A stretch of DNA of 64,000 nt from an uncultured Paenibacillus sp. Its GTDB lineage: Bacteria; Bacillota; Bacilli; Paenibacillales; Paenibacillaceae. Location: NCBI GenBank assembly GCA_937895345.1, contig CALAWP010000068.1:1-64000 (forward strand), read 5' to 3'. The position numbers were made by a program, and so were the translations under genes. The notes beneath the pieces are model-generated. The model saw nothing but the letters and a program-made list of their open reading frames with translations, ran no database searches and was not told where the DNA came from. Below are positions 17,954 through 25,837 of this stretch, piece after piece; the first letter of the stretch is position 1, and each line of letters opens with the position of its first letter.

Positions 17954-19366
17954 ATGGACAGTCAACAACAGTCGAGACGGAAAGTTACGATAGCATTGTT
18001 TGTCGCCACGTTTTTGGCCGCGATCGAAGGTACGATCGTCGGCACTGCCATGCCCAGCATTACCGGCGAGCTTCAAGGCATCCGGGAATACAGCTGGGTG
18101 ATTTCCATTTATTTGCTGGCAACCGTCGTCTCGACGCCGGTGTACGGCAAGCTCTCCGATCTTTACGGCCGCAAGCGCGTTTTTATGGCTGGGGCCGTTA
18201 TTTTTTTGGCGGGGTCCATGCTGTCCGGCATCGCCCAAAGCATGACCGGGCTGATTGGGTTCAGGGCGCTGCAAGGACTTGGCGCCGGGGCGCTTACGAC
18301 GATCCCGCATATCATTATAGGCGACATGTATTCGTTCGAACAACGGGCTAAGGTCCAGGGCTGGATGTCCAGCATTTGGGGAATTGCCGGCATATCGGGT
18401 CCGCTGCTTGGAGGACTGCTCGTCGATTTCGTCTCGTGGCGGGCTATTTTTTACATGAATCTGCCTTTCGGCATTGCCGCGTTGTATATGCTGGCCGTTT
18501 CGATGAAGGAAAAGTCGGAGCGCCCAAAACCGTATATCGACTTTCCGGGCATTGCCGTGTTTGCCCTTGCGATGAGCTGCCTGCTGTATGCCGTGACGCT
18601 GCTGGACGGAAGTCATGGCGGACAAGCCGCTCCGTGGAGCGTGTATGTATGGTTTGCCGCTTCCGCCATATTGCTGGCCTTGTTCGGATGGATCGAAAGC
18701 CGGTCTCCCGAGCCGATCATTCCGCTCCGCTTATTTAAAATGCGCGTCATCGCGATGTCCAACTTAAGCAGCTTTTTGCTTTGCGTCATCAACGTCGTCG
18801 TTATCTTTTATTTGCCGCTGTGGATTCAAGGCGTAACGGGCAAAAGCGCCACATACTCGGGCATTTTTATGATTCCGCTGTCCGTTGGCTGGCCTCTCGG
18901 TTCCATCCTGGCGGGCAATTTGATTTCGAAGCTCGGACTGAAAACGATCAATCTGATCGGAGCCGCTTTTTTGCTTGCGGGCAGCTGGGGGTTTGCCTCC
19001 ATCGACGCCGGAACGCCGTTGTTCGCGCTGCTCGTTTTGACATTTTTGTCCGGTTTGTCTTTCGGCCTTATTTTGACCTCGCTGATGGTCGCCGTCACCT
19101 CGGCCGTAGGCTGGCAATCGAGAGGAGCGGCCGTTTCCGGCAACAACTTAATCCGGACGCTTGGACAAACGTTCGGCATCACAATGTTCGGTCTGCTGCT
19201 TCATACGGGTTCGGCCGACGCCATCGAACCGGATGTGCTGGAGACCAGCCTGCGCAACATCTTCTCGTGGGCCGCCTGGATTTCGCTGGGCGTTGCATTA
19301 ATTTCGCTGCTTCTGCCCAAGCTGCGGGAAGAGGAACAGACCGAAGCCCGGGGGAATGCGTCATGA
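17954..19366 (+). CDS. MFS drug efflux transporter, DHA2 (14-TMS) type
   Basis: 470 residues with about 14 membrane segments, as in the EmrB/QacA DHA2 family. The N-terminal TM1 carries FLAAIEGTIVGTAMPSI (the D/E-x-TIV-AMP signature), followed by YGKLSDLYGRKRVF (motif A), then GFRALQGLGAGAL, and the antiporter motif C region WGIAGISGPLLGGLLVD. It is predicted to be a proton-driven multidrug exporter. The ATG at 17954 has AAAGGAACGG upstream. The following serine hydrolase gene overlaps or directly abuts its end, so they are probably co-expressed. Confidence 0.92.
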   Translation: MDSQQQSRRKVTIALFVATFLAAIEGTIVGTAMPSITGELQGIREYSWVISIYLLATVVSTPVYGKLSDLYGRKRVFMAGAVIFLAGSMLSGIAQSMTGLIGFRALQGLGAGALTTIPHIIIGDMYSFEQRAKVQGWMSSIWGIAGISGPLLGGLLVDFVSWRAIFYMNLPFGIAALYMLAVSMKEKSERPKPYIDFPGIAVFALAMSCLLYAVTLLDGSHGGQAAPWSVYVWFAASAILLALFGWIESRSPEPIIPLRLFKMRVIAMSNLSSFLLCVINVVVIFYLPLWIQGVTGKSATYSGIFMIPLSVGWPLGSILAGNLISKLGLKTINLIGAAFLLAGSWGFASIDAGTPLFALLVLTFLSGLSFGLILTSLMVAVTSAVGWQSRGAAVSGNNLIRTLGQTFGITMFGLLLHTGSADAIEPDVLETSLRNIFSWAAWISLGVALISLLLPKLREEEQTEARGNAS

Positions 19367-19382
19367 CGGCGGAAAGCAGACG

Positions 19383-20333
19383 ATGCGCATGAAGAAGAAT
19401 CTATGGTTGCAGCTGGAACCGCTGCTTGGGGAATGGCAGATCAAATCCGTAATCGTCCGTCAAGGCAGCTGCGTCACCGACGAATGGCACGCTTCGGGCC
19501 GCGATACGCTGGAGCCGATCTATTCCTGCACCAAAAGCGCGTTGTCGGCGCTGTTCGGTTTCGCCCTGCAAGACGGATCGGTTCGGAGCCTGGAGCAGCC
19601 GGTATCCGATTTTTTTGCGGGTAAGGCTTTCGCCGACCCTAAGGAAGAAGAACGCTGGAGCGGCATCCGCATTCGTCATCTGCTGACGATGACGCCCGGT
19701 TTCGACTGGCCCGATTTCGACAAGCCTTACAAGCCGTTCCGCGCCTCATCCGATCCGATCGGCTTCGTCTTGACCCGTCCGCTCCGCCATGAGCCCGGCG
19801 AGGCGTTTACGTACAATTCGGGCGCGTCCCATCTGCTCTCCGCTATTTTGACACAGGCAACGGGAATGCCCGCGCATCGGTACGGCAAGGAACGGCTGTT
19901 CGAGCCGCTCGGCTTCCGAGCGGTTCGCTGGTCGGCGCGCGACGGCATTTGCGAAGGCGGAACGGGCATGGCCTTGTACGGGCACGATTTGGCGAAGCTG
20001 GGCGCATTGTATATGCAGGGCGGCCTGTGGGAAGGGCGGCGATTGCTGCCCGAGGAGTGGATTTCCGAATCGACCCGCATGCACCACAAGGCGCTCCTGC
20101 ATTATAAGCCGCCGGTATACGGAGGATACGGCTATCATTGGTGGTGCTCGCCCAAAGCGCATAACGGCTGTGCGGACTCGTATTTTGCGTTCGGGCACGG
20201 CGGGCAATATTTGCTTGTCGTTCCGGAAGCGGAGCTTGTCATTGTCGTGCGCAAAAAAATAACGAAACGAAACGATGCCATACTGTCGCGCAAGCTGATC
20301 TACGACTATATCGTTCCGCGATTCGCGCGCTGA
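19383..20333 (+). CDS. Serine hydrolase (beta-lactamase/class C-like family)
   Basis: About 316 residues, a penicillin-binding/beta-lactamase-fold esterase. The SxxK motif is SCTKSALS (catalytic Ser and Lys), the YxN-type motif is YNSGASHLLS, and GHGGQYLLV near the C terminus takes the place of the KTG box. There is no signal peptide, so the protein is likely cytosolic. The substrate is unknown. ATG 19383 follows GGCGGAAAG; ATG 19356 (overlapping the MFS stop) and ATG 19389 are alternatives. It is placed as an efflux-gene partner. Confidence 0.85.
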   Translation: MRMKKNLWLQLEPLLGEWQIKSVIVRQGSCVTDEWHASGRDTLEPIYSCTKSALSALFGFALQDGSVRSLEQPVSDFFAGKAFADPKEEERWSGIRIRHLLTMTPGFDWPDFDKPYKPFRASSDPIGFVLTRPLRHEPGEAFTYNSGASHLLSAILTQATGMPAHRYGKERLFEPLGFRAVRWSARDGICEGGTGMALYGHDLAKLGALYMQGGLWEGRRLLPEEWISESTRMHHKALLHYKPPVYGGYGYHWWCSPKAHNGCADSYFAFGHGGQYLLVVPEAELVIVVRKKITKRNDAILSRKLIYDYIVPRFAR

Positions 20334-20435
20334 CGGCATACGGTTTCACTCAGGGGCTTTCGGCATGCGATCAGACCTGATATACTGGTAAACATGCTTA
20401 GGTTATGCATATTTTATCAGCTCCGGGGGGATCGC

Positions 20436-20633
20436 ATGAAGTCGAAGATCCGGCTGTTTCATTTGCACGGGCGGGCGAACCGCAAGCTGCTTGTGCATAT
20501 CATTGGAAGCGGTTAAAAAACACTTGACGAGCGGGACTTTGGCATGGATTAACCTGTTGCGGGCACCATCATCGGATACGGCGCAGATGCAATCGTCGAT
20601 CTGGCGTCCGGCATTAAAAATTATTTAAGAAAG
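20436..20633 (+). pseudogene. Probable decayed small ORF
   Basis: A 26-residue ORF (20436-20516) begins behind GGGGGG and reads MKSKIRLFHLHGRANRKLL, then stops. Coding-like sequence continues in two other frames, KKHLTSGTLAWIN and then GTIIGYGADAIVDLASGIK, up to about 20633. This looks like one small gene of about 70 residues broken by two frameshifts, but the original family is not recognised. It could also be a short peptide gene by itself. The rest of 20334-20644 shows nothing else. Confidence 0.3.
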
Positions 20634-20644
20634 GAGCGATTGGC

Positions 20645-21043
20645 ATGGATATTGCCTATTCGGATTCGATACAGCCCAAGGCGCAAGACGTATCGAGGGT
20701 GTTCCAGGCATCGGGCATCAAGCGGCCGTACGAGGATCTGGACCGGCTGAAGCGGATGGTTGAGCATGCGGATATCATCATAACGGCTTGGGACGGAGAT
20801 ACCATGATCGGCATCGCCCGCGCGTTGACCGATTATTCCTATTGCTGCTACTTGTCCGACCTTGCCGTCGACCGGCAGTATCAAAGATCGGGCATCGGCG
20901 AGGAGCTTGTCCGCAGGGTTCGCGAACGGATCGGGGAAGAATGCTCGCTTGTCCTGCTCTCGGCGCCAAATGCGACAGAGTACTATCCGAAAATCGGGTT
21001 CGCCAAATCGGAACGGGCGTTTGTCATCGTCAGAACTCGCTGA
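20645..21043 (+). CDS. GNAT family N-acetyltransferase
   Basis: 132 residues, a single small GNAT domain. The acetyl-CoA-binding motif A reads LAVDRQYQRSGIGEELVRRV, followed by LLSAPNATEYYPKIGF, which is the usual C-terminal beta-bulge and YxxxGF. The family moves an acetyl group from acetyl-CoA to an amine. The substrate is unknown. The ATG has AAAGGAG behind it. The next gene begins 24 bases later and is a TmrB homologue, so the pair may be co-transcribed. Confidence 0.9.
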   Translation: MDIAYSDSIQPKAQDVSRVFQASGIKRPYEDLDRLKRMVEHADIIITAWDGDTMIGIARALTDYSYCCYLSDLAVDRQYQRSGIGEELVRRVRERIGEECSLVLLSAPNATEYYPKIGFAKSERAFVIVRTR

Positions 21044-21067
21044 ACCGGGCGGAAAGGGGGAGAGGCT

Positions 21068-21664
21068 TTGCTGATCTGGATAAACGGAGCTTTCGGTTCG
21101 GGCAAAACTTCCGCCGCCTACGAGCTTCACCGGCTGCTTCCTGGCTCGTTCGTCTACGATCCCGAAGAAATCGGTTATTTGATCCGCCGAAATTTTCCGA
21201 AAGAAGCGGGCCGGGACGACTTTCAGGATTATGCCTCATGGAGAGAGTGCAATTATTCGCTCCTTAAAGAGATTTGCTCGCAATATAAAGGCATTGTTAT
21301 TGCGCCGATGACTCTGGTCGTCCCGCAATATTTCGATGAAATCGTCGGCCGCCTTCGCCTGGACGGCATCGAGGTCCGGCACTTTGCTTTGTGCGCTTCT
21401 CCGGAAACGGTGCGCGCCAGGCTGAAAAAGCGCGGAGAAGGAAGCGCGTCGTGGGCGGCCAAGCAAATTGAACGCTGTACGGAGGCGCTGGCCGACGACA
21501 GATTCCGCGAGCATCTGGATACGGACGGGCTGTCCGTGACGGAAACGGTTCAGCGCATCGCCGGGGCATGCGGCCTCGAGCTCATGCCGGACCGACGCAG
21601 CGCAGTCAGACGCCGGCTGGATCGGTGGAAAACGCAATGGAACCATATTCGCTGGTTTCGATAA
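21068..21664 (+). CDS. tmrB: TmrB-like tunicamycin-resistance P-loop protein
   Basis: 198 residues. It starts LIWINGAFGSGKTSAAYELH, with the P-loop GAFGSGKT, followed by VYDPEEIGYLIRR, and continues with IVIAPMTLV, ASPETVRARLKKRGEG, SWAAKQIERC and WNHIRW at the C-terminal end. All of these match B. subtilis TmrB closely in order and spacing. TmrB binds ATP and tunicamycin and confers resistance by holding the drug at the membrane, possibly through its C-terminal helix. The start is TTG 21068 behind AAAGGGGGAGAGG. Homology is clear; the drug specificity here is inferred. Confidence 0.88.
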   Translation: MLIWINGAFGSGKTSAAYELHRLLPGSFVYDPEEIGYLIRRNFPKEAGRDDFQDYASWRECNYSLLKEICSQYKGIVIAPMTLVVPQYFDEIVGRLRLDGIEVRHFALCASPETVRARLKKRGEGSASWAAKQIERCTEALADDRFREHLDTDGLSVTETVQRIAGACGLELMPDRRSAVRRRLDRWKTQWNHIRWFR

Positions 21665-21698
21665 ATAAATGATGGCTATTATGGAGGGTGCTGACAAA

Positions 21699-22493
21699 AT
21701 GAAAATTTGGTTATGGCCGCAAGGCTCGCCGCTGATGCGGGCAAACGATACATATCCCGGTCCGTCTCTTACCGCCTATTTGGCGGATAATTCCCCGTAT
21801 CATGCGGCTTTCATCGTATGCCCGGGAGGTGGCTACGGCGGCAAGGCGGAGCATGAAGGAGCGCCGGTGGCGCAATGGCTGAACCGGATCGGCATTCACG
21901 CGTTTGTACTGGATTACCGAACGGCGGGAGAAGGCTATCATCATCCTTGCGCGGCGATGGATGTGCAGCGGGCGATCCGCACCGTCCGGCACCGGGCCGG
22001 CGAGTGGGGCATCAATCCCGACAAAGTCGGCGTGCTCGGCTTCTCGGCAGGGGGCCATCTTGCCGCCTTATCCGGCGTTTACGGCGACAAGCGGTTTACG
22101 GAGCCGCAGGACGACGTCGACCGGCAATCGGCCCGTCCGGACAGGCTCGTCCTCGCTTACCCGGTCATTACGGATGGAGAATTGACGCATCAAGGCTCGC
22201 TGCGCAACTTTGTCGGCGGCCGGCCGGAGTTTGAAGCTTTGTTCGCGCTGGACCGTCAGGTGAGCGAGCATACGCCGCCCGCGTTTTTGTGGCATACGTC
22301 CGACGACGGCGCCGTCGATGTGCGCAACAGCCTGCTGTTTGCTTCCGCGCTGCGCTCACACGGCATTCCGTTCGAACTGCATGTCTACGAAAAGGGACGC
22401 CACGGCCTCGGACTTGCGCCCGATCATGAGCATGTCCGCGCTTGGACGGACGCTTGCGCAAGCTGGCTCAAACAACAGCAATATGCAAATTGA
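21699..22493 (+). CDS. Alpha/beta hydrolase (acetyl-esterase type)
   Basis: About 264 residues, alpha/beta hydrolase fold. The oxyanion segment is VCPGGGYGG, the nucleophile elbow is LGFSAGGHLAAL (catalytic Ser), an acidic residue sits in WHTSDDGAVDV, and the catalytic His is in KGRHGLGL. This arrangement matches the BD-FAE/xylan-esterase-like carbohydrate esterases of Firmicutes. No signal peptide is seen, so it likely acts on imported oligosaccharides, though the substrate is unproven. The ATG at 21699 lies 11 bases after GGAGGG. Its 3' end overlaps the next gene by 11 bases. Confidence 0.88.
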   Translation: MKIWLWPQGSPLMRANDTYPGPSLTAYLADNSPYHAAFIVCPGGGYGGKAEHEGAPVAQWLNRIGIHAFVLDYRTAGEGYHHPCAAMDVQRAIRTVRHRAGEWGINPDKVGVLGFSAGGHLAALSGVYGDKRFTEPQDDVDRQSARPDRLVLAYPVITDGELTHQGSLRNFVGGRPEFEALFALDRQVSEHTPPAFLWHTSDDGAVDVRNSLLFASALRSHGIPFELHVYEKGRHGLGLAPDHEHVRAWTDACASWLKQQQYAN

Positions 22494-23310
22494 ACATAAG
22501 CAAACGTCCAAGCTACTTACCCCGGCCGGAGGCTATTTGACCGGTTATTCCCATACGCTCAATCCGTATGCCGGCTGCGCCTACGCTTGCTCTTATTGCT
22601 ATGTGCGGCGCATGCCGGTCGCGCTTTTTCGCGGAAGCGAGTGGGGAGAATGGGTCGACGTCAAGACGAATGCGGCGGAACGTTACAAACGGGAGCTCGT
22701 CTCCGTGAAGAAAAAGGGCGCGGTGCGAATATTTATGTCGTCCAGTACGGACCCGTATCAACCGGCGGAATATAAGGAGCGGATCACGAGGAAGCTGCTG
22801 GAGGCGATGGCGGACGATCCGCCGGACTTTTTGTTCGTGCAAACGAGAAGTCCTCTCGTGGAGCGGGATGTAGATGTGCTTCTCCGGCTCAGGGATCGGG
22901 TTCGCATCAGCATGACGGTCGAAACGGATCTGGAAGAGGTACGGCGCGAGATGACGCCTTACGCGCCGCCGATTGCCGCCAGGCTGAACGCGCTGCGTCG
23001 GCTGACCGAAGCCGGGCTGGCGACGCAAGCGGCCGTCTCGCCCGTACTGCCGAGCTCCTACCGCTTCGGGGAACTCCTGTCCGGCGCAACCCGCAGCCTT
23101 TGCATCGACGATTATTTTATGGGAGACGGAAGCCTGGGCAAGCGTACGGCGCAGCTGCCGGTCAAAGACATTTACGTCCGCAACGGATGGGATGAATGGT
23201 ACAGCCCGGACGCTTATAAACGGGTTCACGACAGGGTGCGAGCTTATTTTGAGCCCGGCCGGATCGCGATCAGTCAAGCGGGCTTTATGCCGCAGCCGCC
23301 TCAGGGATAG
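22483..23310 (+). CDS. Radical SAM protein, SPL/Rv2578c-like family
   Basis: 275 residues. The radical SAM cysteine motif is CAYACSYC (CxxxCxxC) at about residues 31-38, preceded by NPYAGCAYAC. The pattern of YLTGYSHTLNPY before it and SSSTDPYQPAE after it is that of the SPL-family radical SAM proteins (DNA-photolesion-repair-like), also called Rv2578c family. The specific reaction is not known. The ATG at 22483 overlaps the upstream hydrolase gene by 11 bases and has a weak ribosome site, so translational coupling is likely. Confidence 0.88.
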   Translation: MQIEHKQTSKLLTPAGGYLTGYSHTLNPYAGCAYACSYCYVRRMPVALFRGSEWGEWVDVKTNAAERYKRELVSVKKKGAVRIFMSSSTDPYQPAEYKERITRKLLEAMADDPPDFLFVQTRSPLVERDVDVLLRLRDRVRISMTVETDLEEVRREMTPYAPPIAARLNALRRLTEAGLATQAAVSPVLPSSYRFGELLSGATRSLCIDDYFMGDGSLGKRTAQLPVKDIYVRNGWDEWYSPDAYKRVHDRVRAYFEPGRIAISQAGFMPQPPQG

Positions 23311-23319
23311 GCACGCTTC

Positions 23320-23359
23320 TTAATCATTAACCACATTAATTATTCGGGTTAATGATTAA
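23320..23359. repeat. AT-rich 13-bp perfect inverted repeat
   Basis: TTAATCATTAACC at 23320-23332 and its exact reverse complement at 23347-23359, with a 14-base AT-rich loop. It sits between the radical SAM gene and hisA. No T-run follows, so a protein-binding site or a weak terminator are both possible. Confidence 0.5.
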
Positions 23360-23456
23360 TGGGATTAAATAAAAGAATAGTGCAAGTTGATTGAATCCGA
23401 ACTCGCGTGCTCGACATAACTTTAATTATGTAAACAAATATTGAGCTTGCGGCATA

Positions 23457-23486
23457 TTGTCAGTCCGTCTTCGCTTATGGTACTGT
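23457..23486 (+). promoter_or_regulatory. Candidate sigma-A promoter of the hisA-like gene
   Basis: TTGTCA (23457-23462), an 18-base spacer, and TACTGT (23481-23486). The predicted transcription start is near 23493, about 33 bases before the TTG start. Confidence 0.4.
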
Positions 23487-23525
23487 GGGTTAGAGAATGA
23501 AAATAGCAGAATTGAGGAATGAGAC

Positions 23526-24281
23526 TTGAAATTCAGACCTTGCATCGACCTTCATGACGGAAAAGTAAAACAAATTGTCGGGGAAACGCTGGATTCGAAT
23601 CTGGTTGAAAATTTTGTGTCGGCCCAAGACTCCGCCTATTATGCCAATCTGTTCCGCAAAGACGGATTGACGGGCGGCCACGTCATTATACTGGGGCCGG
23701 GCAACGAAGCATCCGCAGAGCTTGCCCTGCGAGCTTATCCGAACGGCCTGCAAATCGGCGGCGGCATAACGGCCGATAACGCCGGTCGCTATTTGGAAGC
23801 AGGCGCCACGCACGTGATCGTCACTTCCTATATTTTTCGGGCCGGTCGCCTGCATGAAGCGCATTTGGAGCGGATCGTGTCGGAGGTCGGGAAGGACCGG
23901 CTGGTTATCGATCTGAGCTGCAAGGAGAAGGACGGCAAATGGTTCGTCGTGACGAATCAATGGAAGCAATTCAGCGATTTCGAAGTCAATCCGGACAATA
24001 TCCGCTATTTGGAGCAAAATTGCGACGAGTTTCTTGTTCATGCCGTAGACGTGGAAGGCAAGCAAAGCGGCATTCAGCAAAGTCTGGTGCGGGATTTGGC
24101 AGCTTGGACTTCGATTCCGACGACTTATGCGGGAGGCGCCCGTTCCTTGGAGGATCTGGAGCTGTTTCGCGAGCTGTCCAGCGGCAAGCTGGACATTACC
24201 GTCGGAAGCGCACTGGATATTTTCGGGGGAAACCTGCCTTATGCGGATGTCGTTCGGTACAGCCGCGCAATCGGCAAATAA
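23526..24281 (+). CDS. hisA: HisA, eukaryotic (HIS6) type, solitary
   Basis: About 251 residues. Phosphoribosylformimino-5-aminoimidazole carboxamide ribotide isomerase catalyses step four of histidine synthesis. The sequence follows the yeast HIS6 type rather than the usual bacterial HisA: CIDLHDGKVKQIVG at the N terminus, then SAYYANLF, HVIILGPGN, LQIGGGIT, HVIVTSYIF, LVIDLSCKEKDGKWFV, HAVDVEGKQSG, YAGGARS and SALDIFGGNL. The catalytic Asp residues (in CIDLHDG and HAVDVEG) are present. No other his gene is in the window. The start is TTG 23526 behind GAGGAATGAG. A terminator follows at 24311. Confidence 0.9.
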   Translation: MKFRPCIDLHDGKVKQIVGETLDSNLVENFVSAQDSAYYANLFRKDGLTGGHVIILGPGNEASAELALRAYPNGLQIGGGITADNAGRYLEAGATHVIVTSYIFRAGRLHEAHLERIVSEVGKDRLVIDLSCKEKDGKWFVVTNQWKQFSDFEVNPDNIRYLEQNCDEFLVHAVDVEGKQSGIQQSLVRDLAAWTSIPTTYAGGARSLEDLELFRELSSGKLDITVGSALDIFGGNLPYADVVRYSRAIGK

Positions 24282-24310
24282 CCGGAATCGACGAATCCAT
24301 AACGACGATG

Positions 24311-24332
24311 AAGCCGCCTTGTGCGGCTTTTT
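24311..24332 (+). terminator. Intrinsic terminator
   Basis: A 7-bp AAGCCGC/GCGGCTT stem with a 5-base loop ends in a T-run. It closes the hisA-like gene. Confidence 0.8.
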
Positions 24333-24724
24333 ATGTCTAAAAAACATAGGTCCAGGGTTTAGTGCGAACATTCGTTTTAAAACCACTGAGTCTGTTTTTC
24401 CGTAGCTTTGAGTGTGGCAGTTTTGAAACGGTGATTTGAACGATATATCGTTTAAAAGCATAGATGAGTGTTTTGCTGTGTTTCTTAGATGATTTTTCGT
24501 TCATGTGTAAAAGTTCTACATTCTTCGCCGCCTCGTCAGATTTCGAATTCGAATTCGAGTACATAAAAAATATTATGTAAACATTAGTTCATGAATATCT
24601 CGTTACCGAGTGATAAGGCGGGCCTTTTTGTTGTATACTTTTGAAAGTCGAAGAAAGACCGGTTGCGGACGCCGCATTCAGCATATTACCGTTTACGCAC
24701 GGGCCGAAAGGAGACACGACCGCA
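24333..24724. other. AT-richer intergenic stretch, no gene supported
   Basis: Between the hisA terminator and the ZIP gene. A minus-strand open frame of 75 codons (24337-24564) has no ribosome binding site and looks random. A short tandem of TTCGAA/GAATTC is present near 24540-24555. I see no gene or riboswitch here. Confidence 0.5.
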
Positions 24725-25456
24725 ATGACGACGGCTCTCATAGGGAGCTTTATATCCGCGATGGCTACGGTGCTGGGAGCTCTGCCGCTCCTTTTCGTCC
24801 GATCGTTGTCCGAGAAATGGAAAGATATCCTGATCGCCTTCAGCGCAGGCATTATGGTGTCGGCCGTAACGTTCGGCTTGCTTCCTCAAGCGCTGTCGGA
24901 ATCCGGATTGATTCCGCTGACGATCGGATTGTTGGTCGGGCTTGTCGCGCTGGATTTGATCGAAAAAAACATCCCTCATATTAACGTGGAGGAAAACCGC
25001 AGCATCAGCGCTTTCGATTCCAAGTCGCTGCTCGTGATTATTGCGCTTATTATTCATAATATTCCGGAAGGATTAAGCACAGGGTTCAGCTACGCCAGCA
25101 CTCATGAAGGATTGGGCCCGATGGTGGCGATCGCGATCGGGGCGCAGAACATGCCGGAAGGACTTGTACTGGCCATCTTTTTGACCCAATCGAAAGTGAG
25201 CAAGCCGAAGCTGCTGTCCATCGTAGCCGTCACCGGTCTGATGGAAGTGCTGTCGGCGTTTGCGGGGTACGTAGCGGCGAGCTATATTCAAGTGCTCATC
25301 GGCTACGGCCTGGCCTTCGCCTCGGGAGCGATGCTCTTTATCGTTTATAAGGAACTGATACCGGAGACGCACAGCCACGGCTACGAAAGGCCGGCGACCT
25401 ATTCGTTTATCGTCGGCTTGCTGGTTATGATCTATATCAGTTATTTCTTCGGATAG
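24725..25456 (+). CDS. ZIP family metal transporter
   Basis: 243 residues with about eight membrane segments. The metal-binding signature IIHNIPEGLSTG in TM4 and GAQNMPEGLVLAI in TM5 are the HNxPEG and N-x-PEG motifs of the ZIP family, here probably of the GufA/ZupT type. ZIP proteins move zinc or other divalent metals into the cytoplasm. The ATG at 24725 has AAGGAG 11 bases upstream; earlier in-frame starts lack a site. A loop rich in Glu and Asn (HINVEENR) precedes TM4. A hairpin terminator follows immediately. Confidence 0.92.
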   Translation: MTTALIGSFISAMATVLGALPLLFVRSLSEKWKDILIAFSAGIMVSAVTFGLLPQALSESGLIPLTIGLLVGLVALDLIEKNIPHINVEENRSISAFDSKSLLVIIALIIHNIPEGLSTGFSYASTHEGLGPMVAIAIGAQNMPEGLVLAIFLTQSKVSKPKLLSIVAVTGLMEVLSAFAGYVAASYIQVLIGYGLAFASGAMLFIVYKELIPETHSHGYERPATYSFIVGLLVMIYISYFFG

Positions 25457-25474
25457 CCCGGCGCAGGCCGGGCT
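25455..25474 (+). terminator. Hairpin terminator candidate
   Basis: AGCCCGGC-GCAG-GCCGGGCT, an 8-bp perfect GC stem, overlaps the stop of the ZIP gene by two bases. The following T content is modest. Confidence 0.5.
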
Positions 25475-25522
25475 TGCTTGCATGGACGGGATACATGGCG
25501 CGGTAGTCATGCGTAGACCGCA

Positions 25523-25663
25523 TCAGCAACGATTTCCTTCATTGTTGCCGCCTTTCATCGGCTTGGCGCCGGTATCTTCGGCAAGCTTGTCGCCAAACTG
25601 ATCCAATCGGGAAGGACTGGACGCCGGACCTTTGTTTTTCGGTTTGCTGTTTCTGCCTGTCAA
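25523..25663 (-). CDS. Small basic hypothetical protein
   Basis: A 46-residue, lysine- and glycine-rich protein (TGRNSKPKNKGPASSPS at the N terminus, LDQFGDKLAEDTGAK in the middle), too short for most gene callers. The start is TTG at 25663: GGAGGT at 25671-25676 lies seven bases away, whereas the ATG at 25669 would overlap the ribosome site. The composition resembles small spore-associated proteins of Bacillales, but I cannot name a family. It is convergent with the ZIP gene. Confidence 0.6.
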   Translation of the reverse strand: MTGRNSKPKNKGPASSPSRLDQFGDKLAEDTGAKPMKGGNNEGNRC

Positions 25664-25837
25664 CTTCATCACCTCCAACGTCCATAGGATGAACCGAGGT
25701 GCGTCGAATATGCATCGTGAACCTTGGATTGCGCTCCAAGCAGCGGCGAACTTTTTTAGGGATCGTTCACAAAAACGGTGACAGGCTAGATGTCACCAAT
25801 GCGCGTTTATAATGATGGTGTAACGGGGGAAAGCGTC

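Noticed and set aside
24337..24564. 75-codon minus-strand ORF in the gap before the ZIP gene
   Set aside because: No ribosome binding site and no recognisable family; looks random and AT-rich.
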